Shown: in pieces, positions 12,806-18,867 of the stretch
Position numbering within the stretch: the stretch's first letter is position 1
Layout of the letters: each line of letters starts with the position of its first letter
From: Chloroflexota bacterium
Lineage (GTDB): Bacteria; Chloroflexota; Anaerolineae; Aggregatilineales; UBA3940
Direction of reading: 5' to 3'
NCBI GenBank assembly: GCA_011051745.1
Contig: DRKO01000066.1
Location: 1-18,867, forward strand
Length of the DNA: 18,867 nucleotides
Notes under the pieces: generated by a model
The model's database searches: none
What the model saw: the letters and a program-made list of their open reading frames with translations, nothing else
Told to the model about the DNA's origin: nothing
Program-made: the position numbers and the translations under genes

Positions 12806-13833
12806 TGACCAGTCCGGAGCCGGTCGCCTATCTCTTTTACGGCGAGGATGAGCCGCGCCTGCGGGAGCATCTGGAGGCGTTCCTCGGCGAGCTGGGCGAT
12901 CCGGAGATGATCTCTCTCAACACCACCCGCCTGAGCGGCGAGAGCGCTCAGCTCGGCGACATCCAGACCGCATCCGGGACGCTGCCTTTCCTCTCCGATG
13001 TCCGCCTGACGCTGGTGGAGAACCTGACGGAAACGAACAATGGCCGCGCTCTGTTAGATCACCTGCCGGGCGTGCTCGCCGATGTGCCGGAGTGGTCACG
13101 GCTGGTTTTTGTCGAGGTCGGCCTGCAGACATCCGGCCCGGCGGGCTCGCCTGCCGAGCGCAAGCGTAAAAGCGTCCGGCAACAGGCGCTCAGGAAACTG
13201 ATCAGCCTGATCGAGAATGATCCGCGTGGCAGAGTCTTCGCCTTTGATGCCCCCCGCGACTTTGTGAGCTGGATCACCGATCGGGCGGTCTCACACGGGG
13301 CGGCCATCGAACCCGACGCCGCGCGTGAACTGGCCGCGCGGCTGGGCGGCGACCTCTCACTGGCCGATGTCGAACTGGAGAAACTGGCGACCTACGCGGG
13401 CGGCGAACGCCCCATAACCGTTGAAGACGTTCACCTCCTGACGCCTTACTCGCCGGAGGCCAACATCTTTCAGATGGTTGACGCGCTGGGTCAGCGCAAC
13501 GGACAGATGGCCCTCCGCCTGTTGCGTCACCTGCTCGACGAGGGGGACGAACCGCTCCGCATTTTCGGCATGATCGTGCGCCAGTACCGCCTGTTGATTC
13601 AGATGCGTGAGCATCTGGACGAAGGCGGTTCAGTGAACAGCGCCCCGCAGGCCCTCGGCATTCACTCTTTCGTCGCCCGGAAGATGGCGCAGCAGTCCCG
13701 GCGTTACGGCATGGCGACGCTTGAGCGCATCTACCGGTTCCTTCTGGAGCTAGACCTTGAGATTAAGAGCGGCAGGGTGGAGCCTGAACTGGCTCTGGAG
13801 ATGCTCGTCACGCGGCTGGCGGGGCGGGGATAA
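12805..13833 (+). CDS. holA: DNA polymerase III subunit delta HolA
   Basis: This is the delta subunit of the clamp loader, which opens the beta sliding clamp during replication. From ATG 12805 it has 342 residues, normal for the family. The N-terminal AAA-like part shows AYLFYGEDEPRLREHLEAF and, later, LPFLSDVRLTLVEN, the usual 'P.F...RLV.V.N' signature. Mid-protein has the ARELAARLGGDLSLADVELEKLATYAGG segment, and the C-terminal helical domain has NIFQMVDALGQRNGQMALRLLRHLLDEGDEPLRIFGMIVRQYRLLIQMRE. The ATG overlaps the HAD stop (TGATG), implying coupling; an in-frame GTG at 12787 is an alternative. It is the last gene of the cluster, with a strong terminator 15 bases after its stop. Confidence 0.93.
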   Translation: MTSPEPVAYLFYGEDEPRLREHLEAFLGELGDPEMISLNTTRLSGESAQLGDIQTASGTLPFLSDVRLTLVENLTETNNGRALLDHLPGVLADVPEWSRLVFVEVGLQTSGPAGSPAERKRKSVRQQALRKLISLIENDPRGRVFAFDAPRDFVSWITDRAVSHGAAIEPDAARELAARLGGDLSLADVELEKLATYAGGERPITVEDVHLLTPYSPEANIFQMVDALGQRNGQMALRLLRHLLDEGDEPLRIFGMIVRQYRLLIQMREHLDEGGSVNSAPQALGIHSFVARKMAQQSRRYGMATLERIYRFLLELDLEIKSGRVEPELALEMLVTRLAGRG

Positions 13834-13847
13834 TCCCCTGAATCGCG

Positions 13848-13882
13848 GAGAGCCGGGTCACGCCGATCCCCGGCTCTCTTTT
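13848..13882 (+). terminator. Intrinsic terminator after holA
   Basis: GAGAGCCGGG pairs perfectly with CCCGGCTCTC (10 bp) around an 11-base loop, followed by TTTT then AAAA. It closes the Nudix-HAD-HAD-holA cluster. The remaining non-coding stretch up to 14045 is C-rich with no recognisable ORF or element. Confidence 0.88.
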
Positions 13883-14045
13883 AAAAGGAGGAGAAGAAGA
13901 GATTTTCGCCCTTCAATGCTAATGATAGTCTATCCCCTGTGCCTCGCCTTGCCGCTGAATCTACGCTTCCCCTACGGAACCCCTACGCCCCCTCGGGCCC
14001 GATTCGCGACTCCAGATTGCTTACAACTTTCCTCTTCCGGGGCCG

Positions 14046-14051
14046 TATAAT
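14046..14051 (+). promoter_or_regulatory. -10 element upstream of the ECF sigma factor
   Basis: A perfect TATAAT with TTACAA 19 bases upstream as a poor -35. Transcription would start near 14058, leaving a 5' UTR of about 107 bases before the GTG start at 14165, which contains a 9-bp inverted repeat. Confidence 0.5.
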
Positions 14052-14084
14052 ATTAGAGACGATTGGATTATCAGCCGGGACTGC

Positions 14085-14122
14085 AGCACCCCGAATGTGC
14101 GGGTCTGATCTGCCGGGGTGCT
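14085..14122 (+). promoter_or_regulatory. Inverted repeat in the 5' UTR of the sigma factor gene
   Basis: AGCACCCCG (14085-14093) and CGGGGTGCT (14114-14122) are perfectly complementary with a 20-base loop. No U-run follows. It lies between the predicted start of transcription and the start codon, 43 bases before it, so it could act in the RNA (translation or stability) or as a protein-binding dyad in DNA. Confidence 0.45.
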
Positions 14123-14164
14123 TACTTATTCTGCTGTCCGCTGTGCGAAATGTGCAGGTGTGGT

Positions 14165-14746
14165 GTGAGTACCGATCAGGAACTGGTCGCTCGCGTCTTG
14201 GACGGAGATCGGAACGCGTTTGCTCAACTGGTGGAGACCTATCAACGTCCTGTCTATAATCTGACATACCGGATGCTGGGTGACCCGCGCGAGGCGGAAG
14301 ATGCCGCTCAGGAAGCTTTTCTGCGTGCCTACAAACACCTGGAGCGTTACGACCCGTCGCGCTCGTTCAAAACGTGGCTGCTCTCGATTGCTTCCAACTA
14401 TTGCATTGACCGCCTGCGCAAGCGGCGGCTGACGTGGCTCTCAATTGACGAGCCTCTGCCTCCGCACCCTTCCCTCACCAGTGACGCGCCCGATCCGGAA
14501 ACCTCGCTGATCGACAGCGAGCGCAACAGGGCCGTTCAGGAGCTACTCGAAAGCCTGGCCCCCGATTATCGGGCTGCGATCGTCTTGCGCTACTGGTATG
14601 ATATGTCTTATGCTGAAATAGCAGAGATGCTTGAGACGACCGAAAGTGCGATCAAATCTCGCCTGTTCCGGGCACGCCAGATGCTGGCCCAGCGTGTCCG
14701 CGCAGGGGATGCCTCGGAACTGTTTATGGCGATGGAGAGTGCATGA
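14165..14746 (+). CDS. ECF-family RNA polymerase sigma factor
   Basis: An alternative sigma factor of 193 residues. Region 2 spans about 5-90 (ELVARVLDGDRNAFAQLVETYQRPVYNLTYRML, then DAAQEAFLRAYKHLERYDP and FKTWLLSIASNYCIDRLRKRR), and region 4 about 120-182 (LESLAPDYRAAIVLRYWYDMSYAEIAEML, helix-turn-helix ETTESAIKSRLFRARQ). The reading frame continues upstream, but that part is Cys-rich, lacks an ATG with SD and does not match the family; GTG 14165 gives the standard N-terminus, with ATG 14147 as a weaker option. The stop overlaps the anti-sigma start by 4 bases (ATGA), the normal arrangement of a sigma/anti-sigma pair. The SD for the GTG is poor. Confidence 0.92.
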   Translation: MSTDQELVARVLDGDRNAFAQLVETYQRPVYNLTYRMLGDPREAEDAAQEAFLRAYKHLERYDPSRSFKTWLLSIASNYCIDRLRKRRLTWLSIDEPLPPHPSLTSDAPDPETSLIDSERNRAVQELLESLAPDYRAAIVLRYWYDMSYAEIAEMLETTESAIKSRLFRARQMLAQRVRAGDASELFMAMESA

Positions 14747-15315
14747 TGGCACATGATCCCTACGCTCTGATGATCAGCCTGTCTCTGGACGGGCTGCTGG
14801 ACGCCGAAGAAGAAGAAGACCTGCACCGGCACGTTCAGAACTGCCCGACCTGCGCCGGAGTCTGGCGGGATATGAGCACTCTGGACCGCGTGCTCAACTC
14901 CAGTGGGGAGCTCGCCCCGCCCCCGAACTTCACTCTGGGGGTCATGGCCCGGATAGAGAGCTACGAGACGCAGCGACGCCTGTCGCCCTGGTTTGCCCTC
15001 TTCGCAGTCATGATCATGCTCTCGGCGGTGGTCAGTGTCGGGGCTCCGATCGCGCTCTTCGTATCAGGGCTGTATCGGCGGCTCTTCGAGTTGCCTTTTC
15101 TGGGGAGCTGGCTCAGCTTCGGCCTCCACATGGTCTCTCTGATCCAGTCGAGCATCCGCATCGCCCTCGGCACGGTGATTGACTGGCTTACCCTCCTCAC
15201 CGCCGATCCGGCGGCGCTGGCCGTTGTGATCTCTGCCCTCGTTCTGGCCTCTACATGGATCGGCCTGCTGGAGGGAATGAAGGCCGCCCCTGCCCGAAGC
15301 CGATCACCCCGTTAG
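14743..15315 (+). CDS. Zinc-finger (ZAS-type) membrane anti-sigma factor
   Basis: The likely cognate anti-sigma factor for the sigma gene it overlaps. The 190-residue protein has a short cytoplasmic N-terminal domain with His30-x3-Cys34-x2-Cys37 (HVQNCPTC), the zinc-binding anti-sigma signature, after a D/E-rich helix. About three hydrophobic spans follow (roughly 81-105, 118-147, 152-172). More than one span is unusual compared with the common single-pass ZAS proteins. GGAG lies 5-8 bases before the two adjacent ATGs (14743 and 14746), so either may be used. The signal sensed cannot be told. No extracytoplasmic sensor domain of any size is present. Confidence 0.85.
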   Translation: MMAHDPYALMISLSLDGLLDAEEEEDLHRHVQNCPTCAGVWRDMSTLDRVLNSSGELAPPPNFTLGVMARIESYETQRRLSPWFALFAVMIMLSAVVSVGAPIALFVSGLYRRLFELPFLGSWLSFGLHMVSLIQSSIRIALGTVIDWLTLLTADPAALAVVISALVLASTWIGLLEGMKAAPARSRSPR

Positions 15316-15346
15316 CGATACAACTTTCCACGCGACGTTCTTTGTA

Positions 15347-15397
15347 CCGGACACACAGGAGCGATCACTCCCGATCTCTCCTGTTTATCGTGTCCGG
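15347..15397. repeat. Long two-part hairpin between the anti-sigma gene and surE
   Basis: CCGGACAC and then ACAGGAG (15347-15361) pair perfectly with CTCCTGT (15378-15384) and GTGTCCGG (15390-15397), with one 5-base bulge (TTATC) and a 16-base loop. That is 15 bp of stem in 51 bases. No U-run follows on either strand, so it is not an ordinary terminator. It fills much of the 174-base gap between the genes. Confidence 0.6.
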
Positions 15398-15489
15398 GGT
15401 CAGACGCTCTGGAGGCCCCCGACGGCAGATTGAAACTCCCGCTCCAGAACGTTACACTTGCCGTAGAATCTGTGAGGAAAGGGTTTTTT

Positions 15490-16293
15490 GTGACACGACC
15501 ACTCATTCTCGTGACGAACGATGATGGCATTGACTCCCCGGGGCTGGCGGCTGCCGCCCTCGCGCTCGACTCGCTGGGAGACCTGCTGATCATCGCCCCC
15601 CGCACCCAGCAATCAGGGGCCGGGCGCAGTATGCCCCTTCACCACGACGGAAGGCTGTTCGAGACGACCGTCACCGCTCAGGGACGCACGTGGAAGGCCT
15701 ACGCCGCCCACGCCTCTCCGGCCCAGGCCGTCCAGCACGCCCTGCTTGAGCTGATCACCGACCGGCGTCCGAAGCTGGCCGTCTCCGGCATCAATTACGG
15801 AGAGAACGTCGGGACAGCGGTCACGATCTCTGGAACGGTCGGGGCCGCTCTGGAGGCTGCCGCTCACGGCGTGCCTGCGCTGGCCGTCTCGCTTCAGGTG
15901 GACAGAGACCTGCACCTCTCGAACAGCGCTCAGGTTGATTTCAGCGCTGCCGCCTACTTCACGCGCTTCTTTGCCGGGCGCTGGCTCAAGAAGCCCCCGC
16001 CCCCCGATGTGGACGTTCTCAAGATAGACGTTCCGGCCAGCGCCACCTCCGAGTCGCGCTGGCGCATCACCCGCCTTGAGAAGCGTCCCTACTACATCCC
16101 CCTGCCGCCCGTTCGCAAGCGGCTGGAGGACGAAGGCCGGATCGGCTATACGATGGTTTACGATCACGCCTCGGACATCAACACCGACGCCGGAGCGCTG
16201 GTGCATGGCTTTGTCGCCGTGACGCCCCTCAGCCTCGACATGACATCAAGGGTGGATTTCGCAGAACTGGCGCGGATGTTGAACGATCCCTAG
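15490..16293 (+). CDS. surE: 5'/3'-nucleotidase SurE
   Basis: A metal-dependent nucleoside-monophosphate phosphatase of the SurE family. The GTG start at 15490 is preceded by GAGGAAAGG and gives the standard N-terminus, 267 residues. The frame is open further left, but that part does not belong to the family. The metal-site aspartates are Asp11 and Asp12 in LVTNDDGIDSPGL, with Ser42 in QQSGAGRS and Asn102 in SGINYGENVG; TISGTVGAALEAAAHGVPALAVS follows as expected. The C-terminal half has the family's INTDAGALVHGFVAVTPLSLD. It stands alone between the anti-sigma gene and tpx. The long hairpin at 15347-15397 lies in its upstream region. Confidence 0.95.
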   Translation: MTRPLILVTNDDGIDSPGLAAAALALDSLGDLLIIAPRTQQSGAGRSMPLHHDGRLFETTVTAQGRTWKAYAAHASPAQAVQHALLELITDRRPKLAVSGINYGENVGTAVTISGTVGAALEAAAHGVPALAVSLQVDRDLHLSNSAQVDFSAAAYFTRFFAGRWLKKPPPPDVDVLKIDVPASATSESRWRITRLEKRPYYIPLPPVRKRLEDEGRIGYTMVYDHASDINTDAGALVHGFVAVTPLSLDMTSRVDFAELARMLNDP

Positions 16294-16349
16294 TCGGTCT
16301 GTGAGGCCCCACCGACTTTGCGATAGAGTCTGGGGTGTCGGGGGAGCGT

Positions 16350-16374
16350 CCGGTTGCGGGGCGAGGACAACCGG
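16350..16374. repeat. Inverted repeat downstream of surE
   Basis: CCGGTTG (16350-16356) and CAACCGG (16368-16374) are perfectly complementary with an 11-base GC-rich loop. There is no U-run, so a terminator role for surE is doubtful. It precedes the direct repeats upstream of tpx. Confidence 0.4.
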
Positions 16375-16381
16375 CCCTGAA

Positions 16382-16420
16382 CGTCCGAATGCTCCCACAG
16401 GGCAGGCAGATCGTCCGAAT
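16382..16420. repeat. Direct repeats CGTCCGAAT upstream of tpx
   Basis: The 9-mer CGTCCGAAT occurs at 16382-16390 and 16412-16420, start to start exactly 30 bases, close to three helical turns. A partial copy CGTCCGG is at 16347. The second copy ends 28 bases before the tpx ATG. The spacing and position suggest binding sites for a regulator of tpx, but no regulator is known from the sequence. Confidence 0.4.
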
Positions 16421-16448
16421 AGTTTGTTTCAACAGGGAGGAGTGAGCA

Positions 16449-16982
16449 ATGGCTGTACCTGAACGCCCCGGCGGCGTCACGTTCAAAGGAGTTCCCCATA
16501 CGGTGCGCGGCCCCGTCCTTCAGGTCGGGCAGAAAGCGCCGGATTTTACCGTGATCGCCAACGACCTCAGCGAGGTATCTCTGGCCGACACGGCGGGCAA
16601 AATCCGCCTGATCAGCGTGGTTCCATCGCTGGATACCGGCCTCTGCGATGCGCAGACCCGCCGCTTTAACGAGGAGGCCACCGGCTTCAGCGACGAGGTG
16701 GTTGTGCTGACCATCAGCGCCGATCTCCCCTTTGCTCAGAAACGCTGGTGCGCGGCGGCAGGTGTTGATCGGGTGCAGACCCTCTCCTGCCATCGGGACA
16801 TGGCCTTTGCCGATGCCTACGGCGTACACGATGTTGATTTCCGGTGGTGTCAGCGGGCGATCTTCATCGTTGATCGGGATGACATTATCCGCTACGTCGA
16901 GTACGTGCCGGAGATCGCGCAGCCGGTCAACTTTGAAGCGGCGCTGGGAGCGCTCAGGGAATTGATCTCGTCCGATTCTTGA
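16449..16982 (+). CDS. tpx: Thiol peroxidase Tpx
   Basis: An atypical 2-Cys peroxiredoxin that reduces hydroperoxides using thioredoxin. The 177 residues include the N-terminal FKGVPHTVRGPVLQVGQKAPDF, the peroxidatic Cys66 in SLDTGLCDAQTRRFNEEA and the resolving Cys101 in LPFAQKRWCAAAG, matching the Cys61/Cys95 arrangement of the E. coli enzyme. Two extra cysteines, Cys114 (TLSCHRD) and Cys134 (FRWCQRA), are present; the first replaces the usual Thr/Phe region. GGAGG lies 8 bases before the ATG. The M29 aminopeptidase follows after 30 bases with no terminator, so they are probably cotranscribed. Confidence 0.96.
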   Translation: MAVPERPGGVTFKGVPHTVRGPVLQVGQKAPDFTVIANDLSEVSLADTAGKIRLISVVPSLDTGLCDAQTRRFNEEATGFSDEVVVLTISADLPFAQKRWCAAAGVDRVQTLSCHRDMAFADAYGVHDVDFRWCQRAIFIVDRDDIIRYVEYVPEIAQPVNFEAALGALRELISSDS

Positions 16983-17012
16983 TCCCGACACAGATAAGGA
17001 GAATGCTTTCCC

Positions 17013-18116
17013 ATGGATCCACGTGTGGAGAAAATGGCCGGGGTGATGGTGAACTATTCCGTCGCAATCCGGCCCGGCGATCTGGTTATGATCCATCCAT
17101 ACGATCCCCTGGCCTCACCTCTGGCGCTGGCGGTGTATAAACATGTCCTGCAGGCCGGGGGGAATGCCGTCTTCCGAATGGCTCCCAGTGGGGCCAGCGA
17201 GATTTTCTACCGCTATGCCAGCGATGAGCAACTCGACTTCACCGACCCCTCGTTCCTGTGGCTCATGGAGAACATTGACGTTCGGATCGCTATCAACGCT
17301 CCGGCAAACACCAGAGCGCTGACGAACGTTGACCCGAAACGTCTGAGCCGCTCCGGCAGGGCGCAGGAGCCGATCTCGCAGACTTTCTTCAGGCGTCAGG
17401 CGACCGGCGAACTGCGCTGGGTGCTGACCCAGTACCCGACTCAGGCGGCAGCGCAGGACGCGGAGATGAGCCTCACGGAGTATGAAGAGTTCGTCTACGG
17501 GGCGGTGCTGGTGAATCCTGACGATCCGGTCGCCTACTGGCAGGAGAAATCAGCCGGGCAGCAACGGCTGGGGGACTGGTTGAAGGGGAAAGACAGGGTC
17601 GAGGTCAGGGGCGAGAACGTTGATCTGACCCTTTCGATCAGGGATCGGGTTTTCATCAACGCCGATGGCAAGAAGAACCTTCCAGATGGGGAGATTTTCA
17701 CCGGCCCGGTTGAGGATTCGGTCAACGGCTGGGTGCGCTTCACCTATCCCGCCATCCACAACAACCGTGAGGTGGTGGGCGTCGAACTGACGTTTGAACA
17801 GGGTAAGGTCGTCAGGGCGACGGCGGAAAAAGGCGAGGACTACCTTAACGCCATTCTGGACACCGACCCCGGAGCGCGTTATCTGGGCGAGTTCGCCATC
17901 GGGACGAACGAGGCCATCCAGCGCTTCACCCGCAACATCCTCTTCGACGAGAAGATCGGCGGCACGATTCACATGGCGGTTGGGGCCGGGTATCCCGACA
18001 CCGGCTCAAAGAATAAGTCCGCCATTCACTGGGATATGATCTGCGACATGCGCTCCGGCGGCGAGATTCTGGTGGATGGTGAGCTTTTCTACAGGGACGG
18101 CCAGTTTCAGGTGTAA
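17013..18116 (+). CDS. M29-family metalloaminopeptidase
   Basis: A cytoplasmic metallo-aminopeptidase of the M29 (AmpS/AmpT/PepS) family, 367 residues, releasing N-terminal residues from peptides. The start MDPRVEKMAGVMVNYSVAIRPGDLVMI is typical. Likely metal ligands are Glu227 (DGEIFTGP), Glu293 (LGEFAIGTN), His320 (GTIHMAVG), His339 and Asp341 (IHWDMICDM), all in the usual order. GYPDTGSKNKSAIHWD (326-341) is a family signature. AAGGAG lies 11 bases before the ATG. It follows tpx closely and ends before a terminator whose stem reaches into the convergent response regulator gene. M29 enzymes are common in thermophiles, a weak hint about lifestyle. Confidence 0.93.
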   Translation: MDPRVEKMAGVMVNYSVAIRPGDLVMIHPYDPLASPLALAVYKHVLQAGGNAVFRMAPSGASEIFYRYASDEQLDFTDPSFLWLMENIDVRIAINAPANTRALTNVDPKRLSRSGRAQEPISQTFFRRQATGELRWVLTQYPTQAAAQDAEMSLTEYEEFVYGAVLVNPDDPVAYWQEKSAGQQRLGDWLKGKDRVEVRGENVDLTLSIRDRVFINADGKKNLPDGEIFTGPVEDSVNGWVRFTYPAIHNNREVVGVELTFEQGKVVRATAEKGEDYLNAILDTDPGARYLGEFAIGTNEAIQRFTRNILFDEKIGGTIHMAVGAGYPDTGSKNKSAIHWDMICDMRSGGEILVDGELFYRDGQFQV

Positions 18117-18143
18117 CGTGAAGCAGGCCTTCACAGGCAGGAG

Positions 18144-18180
18144 GGGTGAGCTGGCTAGGCGGCTGGCTCACCCTCGTTTT
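18144..18180 (+). terminator. Terminator after the aminopeptidase gene
   Basis: GGGTGAGC (18144-18151) pairs perfectly with GCTCACCC (18166-18173) around a 14-base loop, followed by TCGTTTTCTT. The loop contains the stop codon of the convergent response regulator and its 3' arm is coding for that gene's last residues. On the minus strand there is no U-run, so it works for the plus-strand genes. Confidence 0.75.
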
Positions 18181-18787
18181 CTTCCATGCGGGCCAGCATG
18201 TCGGCGAGGGGGGCCAGCTTCGCCCAGTCCCGGTTACGGGCATAGGCGACGGCCAGCGTCTCCAGCGTCAGCCGCTCTCCCGGCGACTCGGCTACCTGTG
18301 CCTCCAGGAAGGCGACCACTTTGGGCGGGACGGGCTTATCGTCCCAGAAGAGCGCCTCATAGGCCTTCCGCAGCTTCTCGACGAAGGCCGTCATGCGAGC
18401 ATATTCGCGCCGCTCCCGTATGAGCCACTGGATCGTCTCGACCAGTTCGCCTTCTTGAAGGGGCTTGATGAGGTAATCGCGTGCTCCGGCCCGCATCGCA
18501 TGGCGGATGTCGTCCACGTCGTTCACAACGGAGAGCATGATCACCTGCGTGTGTTCATTCTCCAGCAGGATGGCCCGCGTGGCATCGGCCCCGTCAAAGC
18601 CGGGCATATCGTAGTCCATCACAACCACGTCGGGCTGATGCTCCTTCGCAAGGGCGACGGCCTCCTGCCCCGTTGTTGCGGTGGCGACGATCTCGATCTC
18701 CGGCTCGGAGGCGAGCATCTGTCCGATCGCGGCCAGCGAATCGGGCATGTCGGTGGCGATCAACAGCTTAATGGTCGGCTCGTTCAT
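18155..18787 (-). CDS. Response regulator, receiver domain with non-DNA-binding C-terminal helical region
   Basis: A single receiver (CheY-like) domain covers residues about 6-125: Asp13 (ATDMPD), phosphoacceptor Asp58 in VVVMDYDMPGFDG, Ser86 (MLSVV) and Lys108 in DYLIKPL. The first acidic pair is Thr12-Asp13 instead of two acids. The remaining 85 residues (126-210) are charged helices with SPGERLTLETLAVAYARNRDWAKLAPLADMLARM, resembling a TPR-like helical pair, and no DNA-binding domain. The ATG at 18787 has GCGAGG 7 bases upstream; an in-frame GTG at 18802 is less likely. No sensor kinase is in view. It likely acts through protein contacts. The gene is convergent with the aminopeptidase and its 3' end lies in that gene's terminator. 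Confidence 0.87.
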   Translation of the reverse strand: MNEPTIKLLIATDMPDSLAAIGQMLASEPEIEIVATATTGQEAVALAKEHQPDVVVMDYDMPGFDGADATRAILLENEHTQVIMLSVVNDVDDIRHAMRAGARDYLIKPLQEGELVETIQWLIRERREYARMTAFVEKLRKAYEALFWDDKPVPPKVVAFLEAQVAESPGERLTLETLAVAYARNRDWAKLAPLADMLARMEENEGEPAA

Positions 18788-18836
18788 AAAAGGGCCTCGC
18801 ACTCTCAGAGTGATAATGGCGATCCGGCTGGCCCTA

Positions 18837-18866
18837 ACTGTAGCAGCGAGACCGGGGAAAAGTCAA
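18837..18866 (-). promoter_or_regulatory. Promoter of the response regulator gene
   Basis: On the minus strand TTGACT (18861-18866) and TACAGT (18837-18842) are 18 bases apart, with TG before the -10 (TGCTACAGT), i.e. an extended -10. The transcript would start near 18830 and have a 5' UTR of about 43 bases, which includes the 11-base palindrome ACTCTCAGAGT at 18801-18811. Confidence 0.65.
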
Positions 18867-18867
18867 C

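Noticed and set aside
13917..14050. Possible 44-codon ORF between holA and the sigma gene
   Set aside because: The only good purine-rich SD is about 25 bases away, the product has no recognisable features and it runs through the sigma promoter.
14063..14164. N-terminal extension of the sigma factor with several cysteines
   Set aside because: It would need a TTG start with no SD, does not match ECF N-termini, and lies over a 9-bp inverted repeat and just after a -10 element, which fits a 5' UTR.
15464..15469. TAGAAT as a -10 element for surE
   Set aside because: No acceptable -35 at 16-18 bases and no extended -10; too weak to call.
15430..15489. N-terminal extension of SurE
   Set aside because: It would start at TTG without SD, while GTG 15490 has GAGGAAAGG at good spacing and gives the standard SurE start.
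1..18867. CRISPR arrays, insertion sequences, att sites, tRNA or rRNA genes
   Set aside because: I saw no regularly spaced repeats, transposase-like proteins, long terminal inverted repeats or tRNA-like cloverleaf with CCA region; the gene content is ordinary chromosomal.

Overview
The window is GC-rich, gene-dense bacterial chromosome. It has no mobile element, no CRISPR array and no tRNA or rRNA gene that I can see. The proteins look like those of Chloroflexota or another deep-branching, non-proteobacterial lineage, but that placement is an impression from protein character and not a phylogeny.

Left half (1-9566, minus strand): a branched-chain amino acid operon transcribed right to left as small ORF - ilvD - ilvB - ilvN - ilvC - leuA - leuC - leuD, with leuD cut by the left edge. 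Together these genes cover the acetolactate-to-ketoacid steps of Ile/Val synthesis and all of the leucine branch except LeuB. The aminotransferase is also not in view. Spacers are short and most genes have clear Shine-Dalgarno (SD) sequences. The leuC-leuD gap is an exception: it holds two tandem hairpins, the second of which looks like a strong intrinsic terminator.

The most interesting part is the 555-base stretch 9067-9621, upstream of the first gene. It reads as a sigma-70 type promoter followed by two consecutive ribosome-mediated attenuators. Leader peptide 1 (30 codons, rich in Leu/Ile/Val) precedes a 10-bp GC-rich terminator hairpin. Leader peptide 2 (50 codons, 16 of 20 consecutive residues Leu/Ile/Val) precedes a second hairpin with a six-U tail. 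In both modules a segment at or just after the regulatory codons can pair with the 5' part of the terminator, so a competing antiterminator is visible. A 68-codon ORF with a near-perfect SD lies between attenuator 2 and ilvD and overlaps the ilvD start by 8 bases.

Middle (9622-13833): a minus-strand multi-pass membrane protein resembling an ABC-2 permease, possibly translated from a leaderless mRNA. Divergent from it is a plus-strand cluster: a Nudix hydrolase, two tandem HAD-family hydrolases, and DNA polymerase III delta subunit (holA), packed with gaps or overlaps of 11 bases or fewer and closed by a strong terminator.

Right (13834-18867): an ECF sigma factor and its overlapping zinc-finger/membrane anti-sigma partner; surE; a thiol peroxidase (tpx) followed closely by an M29 aminopeptidase; and a convergent single-receiver response regulator without a DNA-binding domain. 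Several intergenic inverted or direct repeats here are not explained by the genes.
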